A stretch of 10,232 bases of DNA from DASWUD01 sp036401755. GTDB taxonomy: Bacteria; Pseudomonadota; Gammaproteobacteria; Thiohalomonadales; Thiohalomonadaceae. The position numbers and the translations under genes are program-made. Below the pieces are notes generated by a model, which did not search any database, had not been told where the DNA came from, and saw only the letters and a program-made list of their open reading frames with translations. The DNA is taken from contig DASWUD010000190.1 in NCBI GenBank assembly GCA_036401755.1, positions 1 to 10,232 on the forward strand, written 5' to 3'. Below are positions 1-5,157 of this stretch, piece after piece. Within the stretch, counting starts at the first letter, position 1. Every line of letters begins with the position of its first letter.

Positions 1-91
1 CAGCGAAGCTCAAACCCGCCAGGAAGCGCGGGGCATGTTTATGAATCGACCAGCGCATCACCCTTTCATAGAGCGCAGAAAACAGTTTCAT
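1..91 (-). CDS. YqaA/DedA-family membrane protein, N-terminal fragment (runs off left edge)
   Basis: An open frame starts at an ATG at position 91 and runs off the left edge after 30 codons. The visible protein begins MKLFSALYERVMRW and continues through a HAPRFLAGLSFA segment. I recognise this as the start of the YqaA-like branch of the DedA/SNARE-associated integral membrane proteins, in which the next residues are normally a Glu and a Ser/Pro-rich turn before the first membrane helix. The start lies only 4 bases after the pcm stop, so the two genes are probably co-transcribed. A YqaA-type gene between pcm and nlpD-rpoS is a known arrangement in non-enteric gammaproteobacteria. Family function is poorly defined; roles in membrane homeostasis or lipid transport are proposed for DedA proteins generally. 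The family call rests on about 30 residues and memory of the family, so it is likely but not certain. Confidence 0.72.
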   Translation of the reverse strand, partial: MKLFSALYERVMRWSIHKHAPRFLAGLSFA

Positions 92-95
92 GAAA

Positions 96-755
96 TCAGA
101 CCGTTGCCCCCGCCAGCATCGGCACAAAGCTGGCCGTTTCAAGTATCTCGCGTTTAAATTCGTCCCCCTGGCGGGTCAGTACCGTCAGCTGCTGCTGACC
201 CGCCCGGCCAACGGGAAGTATCATGCGCCCCCCTTCGGCGAGCTGGCCGAGCAACATTTCCGGCACCTCATTCGGTGCAGCAGTGACGATAATGGCATCG
301 AACGGCCCCATCGCTGCCCACCCCTGATAGCCGTCGCCATGGCGTAGTTTCACATTGTAGATTTTCAATTCGCCCAGCCGCTTGCGCGCCTTCTGGTAGA
401 GGGCACTGATACGCTCGATGGTGTAGAGCTCACGCACCAGAGGTGCCAGCACCGCCGCCTGGTAGCCACAGCCTGTCCCTACTTCGAGTACGCGATTGGG
501 GGAATGTTCCACCACCACTGAAGTCATGCGCGCCACGGTGTAGGGCTGTGAAATGGTCTGGCCACTACCGATGGGCAACGCGGTATCCTCGTAGGCACGG
601 CTCGCCAGTGCCTCATCGACAAAGATGTGGCGTGGCACCTGACGCATCATATCGAGGACGCGCACATCGCTGATCCCCTGAGCGCCCAGCCGCTGCACCA
701 TCCGCTCGCGGGTGCGTTGTGAGGTCATGCCAATCCCGAGATGGTGGCGGCTCAT
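96..755 (-). CDS. pcm: Protein-L-isoaspartate O-methyltransferase
   Basis: This 219-residue protein is a cytoplasmic SAM-dependent methyltransferase that methylates L-isoaspartyl residues in damaged proteins so that they can revert to aspartate. Visible motifs are the substrate-side IGSGQTISQP at residues 62-71, the SAM-binding motif VLEVGTGCGYQAAVLA at 89-104, DAIIVTAA at 153-160 and the late motif around PVG at 181-183. E. coli Pcm is 208 residues. I chose the ATG at 755 because it overlaps the surE stop as ATGA and has an AAGGAG ribosome site at 767-772, though the 11-base spacing is rather long. A second ATG at 728 would give 210 residues and cannot be excluded. The frame stays open upstream inside surE, but that extension is low-complexity and not homologous to Pcm. 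The gene is coupled to surE, its usual partner, and is followed 4 bases later by the YqaA-like gene. Confidence 0.96.
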   Translation of the reverse strand: MSRHHLGIGMTSQRTRERMVQRLGAQGISDVRVLDMMRQVPRHIFVDEALASRAYEDTALPIGSGQTISQPYTVARMTSVVVEHSPNRVLEVGTGCGYQAAVLAPLVRELYTIERISALYQKARKRLGELKIYNVKLRHGDGYQGWAAMGPFDAIIVTAAPNEVPEMLLGQLAEGGRMILPVGRAGQQQLTVLTRQGDEFKREILETASFVPMLAGATV

Positions 756-1510
756 GCTCTGCCCATCTCCTTCAGCCAGTCGGAGACGTCGTCGATCGCC
801 ACATGGCGGGTCAGATCCACCTGGATGGGGGTGATCGAGACACACCGCTGGTTGACCGCGTAGAAGTCGGTGCCGGGACCGGCATCCTGCTCCTTGCCCG
901 CCGGGCCGACCCAATAAATGGCGCGGCCCCGCGGGTCTTCGCTGCGGATCACCGATTCCGCCTTGTGACGGTGGCCGAGACGAGTCGCCTCGAAGCCGGC
1001 GAGCTGTTCCCACGGCAGGTCGGGAACATTCACGTTGAGAATGGTGTCTTTAGGCAGGGGATTTTCCATGAGGCGCTGTACCAGTTGCACCGCCACCCGT
1101 CCTGCTGTTTCGTAGTGAACCGATTGCGCCCCGGCCACCAGCGAAATGGCGATAGCGGGCAGACCGAGAAAGCGCCCCTCCATGGCTGCCGCCACGGTGC
1201 CGGAGTAGATGACGTCATCGCCAAGATTGGCGTGGGAATTGATACCGGAGACCACCATGTCGGGTTCACTGTCGAGCAGGCCGGTAATGGCCAGATGGAC
1301 ACAGTCGGTGGGTGTCCCGTCGACACGAATGAAGCCGTTCTCCTGGCGGACAGGGCGCAATGGGCGATCCAGGGTCAGGGAGTTGCTGGCGCCGCTGCGA
1401 TCGCGCTCGGGGGCGACCACGGTGATCTCGGCGATCTTGGCCAGGTGGCGCGCCAGACAGAGGATACCGGGGGCCTGGTAGCCGTCGTCGTTGCTTATCA
1501 GAATCTTCAT
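752..1510 (-). CDS. surE: 5'/3'-nucleotidase SurE
   Basis: SurE is a divalent-metal-dependent nucleoside monophosphate phosphatase (also active on short polyphosphate) linked to stationary-phase survival. The 252-residue length matches E. coli SurE (253). The N-terminal MKILISNDDG carries the metal ligands D8 and D9, VVAPERDRSGAS supplies S39, and SGIN at 88-91 supplies N91. These are followed by the family block ANLGDDVIYSGTVAAAMEG at 94-112. The start at 1510 is set by the conserved N-terminus; upstream frame extension to 1594 does not look like SurE. No clear Shine-Dalgarno sequence precedes this ATG. In E. coli surE overlaps truD, but here a plus-strand smr gene separates them, so surE probably begins its own transcript (surE-pcm-yqaA). 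The stop overlaps the pcm start as ATGA, indicating translational coupling. Confidence 0.97.
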   Translation of the reverse strand: MKILISNDDGYQAPGILCLARHLAKIAEITVVAPERDRSGASNSLTLDRPLRPVRQENGFIRVDGTPTDCVHLAITGLLDSEPDMVVSGINSHANLGDDVIYSGTVAAAMEGRFLGLPAIAISLVAGAQSVHYETAGRVAVQLVQRLMENPLPKDTILNVNVPDLPWEQLAGFEATRLGHRHKAESVIRSEDPRGRAIYWVGPAGKEQDAGPGTDFYAVNQRCVSITPIQVDLTRHVAIDDVSDWLKEMGRA

Positions 1511-1549
1511 GGCGCAGAGGGTTGAGCCGTTATCTGTTATCGTGGTGCA

Positions 1550-1578
1550 ACTATACCTCAACTCCCCCCCCTCAGGCA
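1550..1578 (-). promoter_or_regulatory. Candidate surE promoter with poly-G spacer
   Basis: On the minus strand a TATAGT hexamer (plus-strand 1550-1555) matches the sigma70 -10 consensus at 5 of 6 positions and lies about 40 bases before the surE ATG. No good -35 box is seen at 16-18 bases (TGCCTG at 1573-1578 is poor). The spacer contains a run of eight G (1564-1571). A promoter somewhere in this 138-bp divergent region is expected because surE has no upstream same-strand neighbour here. The exact site is a guess from sequence. Confidence 0.33.
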
Positions 1579-1597
1579 GCGGGAGTAGGGCCACTGG

Positions 1598-1606
1598 TGA
1601 TAGACT
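1598..1606 (+). promoter_or_regulatory. Candidate extended -10 element for smr
   Basis: TGATAGACT reads as an extended -10 element (TGn followed by TAGACT, 4 of 6 to consensus) about 43 bases before the smr ATG. No convincing -35 box lies upstream. The position is plausible for a short-leader promoter facing away from surE, but the evidence is weak. Confidence 0.25.
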
Positions 1607-1648
1607 TCACCTGTTTCCCCTCTGCTCACACTGATACGAGACCCCTTC

Positions 1649-2206
1649 ATGGGACGCAAGCCGACACTCAGCGAAGAAGAGCAGCGTCTCTTTAAGGAGA
1701 CGGTGGGTGACGTGCGTCCGCTGGTCACTGATACTATCGAGCCGCTTACACCAAAACTGCCGGCTGTACCGCTTCAACGCCTGCGCGATGAGGCCGCAGT
1801 GATGCGTGACATCTTCTCCGACGACGGCTTCGCCATGGAGGAGCTGGAGACGGGTGAGGAGCTGCTCCACTGGCGCCCCGGCCTGCAGCATCTGGTGCTG
1901 AAGAAATTGCGTAAGGGCCACTACAGCGTCGGCGCCGAACTCGATCTGCACGGTTTCACCGTGACCGAGGCGCGCCAGGCACTGAGCATGTTTCTGGAAC
2001 ACTGTCTGCAACACAATCTGCGCTGCGTACGCATCATCCACGGCAAGGGCAATGGCTCCCTCAATCGCCTGCCGGTGTTGAAGGGCAAGGTGAACCACTG
2101 GCTGCGTCAGCGCGACGAGGTGCTTGCCTTCGCCTCGGCCCGGCCCACCGACGGTGGCACCGGCGCCCTCTATGTGCTGCTCAAGCGAGCACCGTCACTC
2201 CGCTGA
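1649..2206 (+). CDS. smrB: Smr-domain endonuclease, SmrB-like ribosome-collision factor
   Basis: This 185-residue protein closely matches the E. coli SmrB (YfcN) layout. It has an N-terminal LSEEEQRLF helix (7-15), a middle region including a KKLRKGHY segment (85-92), and a C-terminal Smr domain from about 97 to 181. The nuclease signature DLHG is at 99-102 (D99, H101), HGKG at 131-134, and the closing GGTGALYVLL at 169-178. In E. coli SmrB the DxH motif is at the same residue numbers; that enzyme cleaves mRNA between collided ribosomes to start rescue. The Smr domain is clear. The SmrB rather than SmrA assignment rests on length and the N-terminal helix. The ribosome site is weak (GAG at 1638-1640). 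The gene is the only one on the plus strand, divergent from surE and overlapping the end of truD by 12 bp, so it forms its own transcription unit. Confidence 0.88.
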   Translation: MGRKPTLSEEEQRLFKETVGDVRPLVTDTIEPLTPKLPAVPLQRLRDEAAVMRDIFSDDGFAMEELETGEELLHWRPGLQHLVLKKLRKGHYSVGAELDLHGFTVTEARQALSMFLEHCLQHNLRCVRIIHGKGNGSLNRLPVLKGKVNHWLRQRDEVLAFASARPTDGGTGALYVLLKRAPSLR

Positions 2207-3256
2207 CGTTACTGCTCCGCCGGTCTCCTCCACGGCAACCAGTTCGCGCAACACCGTGGTGGCGTAGGAGCCGGCATCGAGCATGAACGAGAGGGTCAAC
2301 ACCTGCCGCGCCGCATCGATGATCCATGAGAGGTCCTGCACCGGCAGACGCAAAGCGCGCCGCTCCTGCTCCAACCCGGCCTTTTCCAGCGCTGCACACC
2401 AAACGTCGTAGCGCGCCAGCACCTCCTGCTCCAGTTCACGCGCATCATTGTGCGTAGCCAGCTCCCCGCGCCCCCACAACGGACCACTCGGATGGATATC
2501 GCCCTCCTCGATACGACCGAGAATTGTTGCATCGATTGCATCGGCCACAAAGAAGCTGTGAGTACCGGCAAGCATCAGCGCCTCCCCGGGTAGGGGCAGA
2601 TTCCAGGTGCCATCAGCAACACGGCGGCTGAGTACCTCGTTGAACAAATAGGAGCGCGCCGCCGAAAGATAGAGACCACGCTTGTGACGATCCCGCTCGT
2701 GCAACTCGCCGCGAAACATGGCATCGGCACGGCGCAGATTGTCATGGTCGAAACCGAAACGCTGCTCGCCGAAATAGTTGGGGACGCCGTCGCGTGCCAC
2801 ACGCTGCAGACGCTCTTCAAGCCCAGCGAGATCGCCTGCCAGTTTGGTGATATAGAGACGGAAGCGGTTGCCCTTGAGGGCGCCACGACGCAGTTTGCGG
2901 CGATGACGCGCCACATGCAGCACCTGGATGTCGTCATTCTCGATCGATTTCCAGTCGGGCTCCGGCTTGCCCGCCAGGCCGATGCTGAACCACTGGGTAG
3001 TGATGGCACGGCGGTCTTTCAATCCCGCGTAGCTCACATCCATCGGCTTCACCCCGGCAAAACGCGCCAGCTGCTTGGCCAGCCATTCGGTGTTGGTGTT
3101 GCGCTTGCGGATGTGGATGAGCACATGCTCACCCTCGCCGTCGGGCTCGAAACCGAGCACCTCCTCCACCGCAAAATCTTCGGGCAGCGCGCGCATCACA
3201 CCGCTGACTTCTGGCACGCCCGCAGCATAGGCCCAGGCAATGTTTTCAAAATTCAT
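2195..3256 (-). CDS. truD: tRNA pseudouridine(13) synthase TruD
   Basis: TruD converts U13 of certain tRNAs (tRNA-Glu in E. coli) to pseudouridine in the cytoplasm. The 353-residue length fits the family (E. coli 349). The catalytic Asp is D81 in the conserved YAGLKDRRAITTQ block (76-88), and the second signature, GVPNYFGEQRFG, is at 157-168, followed by the TRUD insertion domain. LPEDFAVEE at 24-32 is the typical N-terminal motif. The start at 3256 follows the ispF stop by 34 bp with a modest GGA ribosome site at 8-base spacing. The gene is the last of the tilS-to-truD run: its 3' end overlaps the convergent smr gene by 12 bp, leaving no room for a conventional terminator between them. In E. 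coli truD runs directly into surE, so the local order is altered here. Confidence 0.96.
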   Translation of the reverse strand: MNFENIAWAYAAGVPEVSGVMRALPEDFAVEEVLGFEPDGEGEHVLIHIRKRNTNTEWLAKQLARFAGVKPMDVSYAGLKDRRAITTQWFSIGLAGKPEPDWKSIENDDIQVLHVARHRRKLRRGALKGNRFRLYITKLAGDLAGLEERLQRVARDGVPNYFGEQRFGFDHDNLRRADAMFRGELHERDRHKRGLYLSAARSYLFNEVLSRRVADGTWNLPLPGEALMLAGTHSFFVADAIDATILGRIEEGDIHPSGPLWGRGELATHNDARELEQEVLARYDVWCAALEKAGLEQERRALRLPVQDLSWIIDAARQVLTLSFMLDAGSYATTVLRELVAVEETGGAVTSAE

Positions 3257-3290
3257 GAGATTATTCCGACTGGGGATATAGAGAGATAGA

Positions 3291-3767
3291 TCAGCGGCTC
3301 AACAGAGCCACCGCATAGACGGCGATCCCCTCTTCGCGACCAGCAAAGCCGAGGTGCTCGGTGGTGGTCGCCTTCACATTGACCTGGTCGCGATCGACCT
3401 GCAGATCGGCGGCGAGATTGAGACACATCGCCTCGATGTGTGGCGCCATCTTCGGCCGCTGCGCCACAATGGTGGCATCCACATTGCCGACGCGCCACCC
3501 CTTGCCGTGCAGCAGCTTCACCACGTGTCTTAACAACAGACGGCTGTCGATCCCCTTGTACTGCGGATCGGTATCGGGAAAGTGTCTGCCGATATCACCG
3601 AGCGCCGCAGCGCCCAGCAGCGCATCGCACAGCGCATGGATCAGCACATCGCCATCCGAGTGGGCCGCGAACGCCTTGCTATGCAGAATCGTCACGCCCC
3701 CCAGCACGAGGTGATCGCCCTCCTTGAAGGCATGGACGTCGTAACCGTGGCCAATGCGAATGTTCAT
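3291..3767 (-). CDS. ispF: 2-C-methyl-D-erythritol 2,4-cyclodiphosphate synthase
   Basis: IspF cyclises CDP-methylerythritol 2-phosphate to methylerythritol cyclodiphosphate with loss of CMP, the fifth step of the MEP isoprenoid pathway. The 158-residue protein has the zinc ligands D10 and H12 in RIGHGYDVHAF and H44 after AHSDGDV, the LGDIGRHFPDTDP block at 56-68, and the CDP-binding KATTTEHLGF at 132-141. Its length equals the E. coli protein to within a residue. A good ribosome site (AGGA, plus-strand 3775-3778) sits 7 bases before the ATG. Its usual partner ispD lies upstream on the same strand but is separated by 316 bp of structured noncoding DNA, so whether ispF is made by read-through or from its own promoter is open. 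Confidence 0.97.
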   Translation of the reverse strand: MNIRIGHGYDVHAFKEGDHLVLGGVTILHSKAFAAHSDGDVLIHALCDALLGAAALGDIGRHFPDTDPQYKGIDSRLLLRHVVKLLHGKGWRVGNVDATIVAQRPKMAPHIEAMCLNLAADLQVDRDQVNVKATTTEHLGFAGREEGIAVYAVALLSR

Positions 3768-3774
3768 TACATCA

Positions 3775-3778
3775 TCCT
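3775..3778 (-). promoter_or_regulatory. Ribosome binding site of ispF
   Basis: AGGA on the minus strand lies 7 bases before the ispF ATG, inside an A-rich leader. It shows that ispF can be initiated independently of ispD translation, consistent with the long spacer between the two genes. Confidence 0.7.
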
Positions 3779-3872
3779 TTTGTTTTTCATTAGGGCGACG
3801 CCACTGTTATGAAAGCACGCCCTTCCCCCTTTGCCGCGCCGAGCATCGCAGTGGAGGGAGGAACAGCCCGAA

Positions 3873-3899
3873 GGGTGGCGCGCAGGACGCGCGCCATCC
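3873..3899. repeat. Inverted repeat, 11-bp stem
   Basis: GGGTGGCGCGC (3873-3883) pairs with GCGCGCCATCC (3889-3899) across a 5-base loop, with one G-T wobble. Its right arm shares three bases with the left arm of the next hairpin, so the two cannot both form completely. Confidence 0.7.
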
Positions 3900-3932
3900 G
3901 GCAGCCGGGCCAGGGATGGCCCGTCTGCCGGA
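3897..3932. repeat. Nested perfect palindrome (two stacked stems)
   Basis: TCCGGCAG (3897-3904) pairs with CTGCCGGA (3925-3932), and inside it GGGCCA (3907-3912) pairs with TGGCCC (3917-3922) around a GGGA tetraloop. The two stems are separated by symmetric 2-base bulges. That makes 14 perfect base pairs in 36 bases, predicted to be very stable in RNA from either strand. No T-run follows on either side, so it is not a standard intrinsic terminator. Confidence 0.8.
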
Positions 3933-3991
3933 CCTGACCGGAGCGAGAAGCACAGGAGAGAAGTGGCATGGGGGCGGCCTTTCTTTGCGTT

Positions 3992-4017
3992 GCTTTCTTT
4001 GGCCGCGCACAGAAAGC
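3992..4017. repeat. GCTTTCT/AGAAAGC inverted repeat with CTTTCTTTG direct repeat
   Basis: GCTTTCT (3992-3998) pairs perfectly with AGAAAGC (4011-4017) across a 12-base GC-rich loop. The left arm lies in the second of two CTTTCTTTG direct repeats (3979-3987 and 3993-4001), so AGAAAG could pair with either copy. GCGGCC (3974-3979) and GGCCGC (4001-4006) form a further competing dyad. Confidence 0.65.
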
Positions 4018-4026
4018 GACTCGTCG

Positions 4027-4046
4027 TGCGGGGGCGAAACCCCGCA
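4027..4046. repeat. GC-rich hairpin with GCGAAA loop
   Basis: TGCGGGG (4027-4033) pairs with CCCCGCA (4040-4046) around a 6-base GCGAAA loop, giving 7 bp. It lies about 40 bp downstream of the ispD stop on the ispD-ispF transcript. No T-run follows on the minus strand, so an intrinsic terminator is not supported. Confidence 0.65.
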
Positions 4047-4083
4047 TCCAATCCGGCCGTGGCATTATTAAACCCAACCCCCG

Positions 4084-4806
4084 TCACAACCCCCGATTCC
4101 TCTCCAGAAAATAGCCAGCCAACGCCAGATCCTCCGGCCGCGTCACCTTGATATTGTCGGCGCGCCCTTCGACGAGGCTAGGTTTTAAACCAATGTGTTC
4201 GATGGCGGAGGACTCGTCGGTGACGACGAAGCCGTCGGCGAGTGAGCGTTGCAATGCATTGCGCAACAGACCATAGCGGAACATCTGCGGCGTAAGGGCG
4301 TGCCACAGGTCGTTGCGCTCCTCGGTGCGGGCGATATGCCCGCTGCCGTCGCCGCGCTTCATGGTGTCGCGTACCGGGATGGCGAGGATGCCGCCTACTT
4401 CATCGCTCGACAGGTCGGCGATCAGTTTGTCGAGGTCACCGCGCGTGAGGCAGGGGCGGGCGGCGTCGTGCACCAATACCCAGTCGCTTACATCTGCCTT
4501 TGTCTGCAACGCATCGAGGGCATTCAATACCGAGTGGCAGCGCTCGGCCCCCCCTTCGGCCCGCACGATACGCGGCGAGTGGCTAACGGCGAGTTCGGGC
4601 CAGTAACCGTCATCGCGCGAAACGGCCACCACGATACCGACAATACGCGGATGTTCGATGAAGCAGTCGAGGGTCTGTTCGATGACGCTCTTGCCGAGCA
4701 GGGGTAGATATTGCTTGGGACGATCGGCCCCCATGCGTTTGCCGACACCGGCCGCGGGGATGACGATCCAATAACGTGGTGATTGGCGGTCAGCCATGGA
4801 GTTCAT
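4084..4806 (-). CDS. ispD: 2-C-methyl-D-erythritol 4-phosphate cytidylyltransferase
   Basis: IspD joins CTP and methylerythritol 4-phosphate to give CDP-methylerythritol, the third MEP-pathway step. The 240-residue protein shows the nucleotide-binding loop PAAGVGKRMGADRPKQYL at 17-34 (R24, K31), VHDAARP at 112-118, VTDESSA at 195-201, and the C-terminal EGRADNIKVTRPEDLALA at 213-230 with K220 in the position of the catalytic lysine. The ATG at 4806 overlaps the ftsB stop as ATGA, which points to coupling; neither this ATG nor the alternative at 4797 (residue 4) has a visible ribosome site. The ftsB-ispD junction is conserved in gammaproteobacteria. What is unusual is the 316-bp repeat-like spacer between this gene and ispF. 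Confidence 0.97.
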   Translation of the reverse strand: MNSMADRQSPRYWIVIPAAGVGKRMGADRPKQYLPLLGKSVIEQTLDCFIEHPRIVGIVVAVSRDDGYWPELAVSHSPRIVRAEGGAERCHSVLNALDALQTKADVSDWVLVHDAARPCLTRGDLDKLIADLSSDEVGGILAIPVRDTMKRGDGSGHIARTEERNDLWHALTPQMFRYGLLRNALQRSLADGFVVTDESSAIEHIGLKPSLVEGRADNIKVTRPEDLALAGYFLERNRGL

Positions 4807-5096
4807 TTGTTGGCGGGAGCGGTCGGCTCCACCACTTGATGAAAGGTTTCGTTCTTCTTAATCATGCCGAGATCGGTACGGGCGCGCTCTTCGATCGCCT
4901 CAAGCCCCTGCTTGAGGTCGAGCACCTCGGCTTCCAGTGCCTTGTTGCGCTCGCGCAGCTTGGCGTTTTCCTGCTCCTGGGCGGCAACCTGTTCGTTGAG
5001 GCTCCAGACCCGCACCAGCCCACCCTCGCCGAGCCAGAGGGTGTACTGGAGGATCAGCAGCAGCACGATCAGGATGGCGGCGAAAACTCCCTTCAT
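4803..5096 (-). CDS. ftsB: Cell division protein FtsB
   Basis: FtsB is a small bitopic inner-membrane protein that forms the FtsQLB divisome subcomplex with FtsL and FtsQ and helps license septal peptidoglycan synthesis. The 97-residue protein has the expected layout. A short cytoplasmic MKG is followed by a hydrophobic helix at about 4-22, including the conserved QYTLWLGEGG (17-26). A coiled coil from about 30 to 70 carries AQEQENAKLRERNKALEAEV, followed by the EERARTDLGMIKKNETF segment (69-85) typical of FtsB. The ribosome site GAG (5103-5105) is 6 bases before the start, within a GAGTAAGGA stretch. The gene follows eno after 61 bp and overlaps ispD by 4 bp. A perfect hairpin just upstream may affect its expression. 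Confidence 0.95.
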   Translation of the reverse strand: MKGVFAAILIVLLLILQYTLWLGEGGLVRVWSLNEQVAAQEQENAKLRERNKALEAEVLDLKQGLEAIEERARTDLGMIKKNETFHQVVEPTAPANK

Positions 5097-5110
5097 TCCT
5101 TACTCTCGAC

Positions 5111-5140
5111 CGGTGTGGCAACACTCAGGCTGCCACACCG
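5111..5140 (-). repeat. Perfect 10-bp hairpin in eno-ftsB spacer
   Basis: CGGTGTGGCA (5111-5120) and TGCCACACCG (5131-5140) form a perfect 10-bp stem with a 10-base loop, occupying about half of the 61-bp eno-ftsB gap. On the transcribed strand the stem ends a few bases before the ftsB ribosome site. No T-run follows, so it is not a classical terminator. It could be an mRNA-stabilising or processing structure at the end of the eno message, or a protein binding dyad. Function is unknown. Confidence 0.75.
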
Positions 5141-5157
5141 ACGGGTTAACGAGGATG

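Larger units (their letters stand above)
3828..4075. repeat. Structured intergenic repeat-like element between ispD and ispF
   Basis: The 316-bp spacer between ispD and ispF has no credible gene; the short frames on both strands are arginine- and proline-rich and have no recognisable family. It does contain a dense set of dyads: an 11-bp stem at 3873-3899, a nested two-part palindrome at 3897-3932, a GCTTTCT/AGAAAGC stem at 3992-4017 and a GC stem with GCGAAA loop at 4027-4046. CTTTCTTTG also occurs twice, at 3979 and 3993. The combination of paired CTTTCTTTG boxes, AGAAAG a short way downstream and a GGGGCGAAACCCC hairpin resembles intergenic repeats I recall from other proteobacterial genomes, where they are often mis-annotated as small proteins. 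I cannot show a second copy in this window. The outer borders given are approximate, taken as the limits of the dyad-rich part. Confidence 0.55.

Noticed and set aside
756..1013. N-terminal extension of Pcm into surE
   Set aside because: The extra 86 residues are a frame-shifted reading of surE and do not resemble Pcm. The ATGA overlap and AAGGAG site support the start at 755.
2230..2259. CCACGG/CCGTGG inverted repeat inside the 3' end of truD as a terminator for smr
   Set aside because: Only 6 bp with an 18-base loop and no T-run; likely chance in coding DNA.
3768..3830. A sigma70 promoter for ispF in the A/T-rich leader (TAATGA as -10)
   Set aside because: No acceptable -35 box at 16-18 bases and only a partial -10 match; not strong enough to list.
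3754..4151. Several overlapping small open frames of 67-106 codons on both strands in the ispD-ispF spacer
   Set aside because: They are Arg/Pro/Ser-rich, follow the GC pattern and hairpins in several frames at once, lack good ribosome sites and match no family I know. They are typical false proteins of a structured repeat.
5111..5140. eno-ftsB hairpin as an intrinsic terminator
   Set aside because: Neither strand has a T-run after the stem, and ftsB follows immediately on the same strand.
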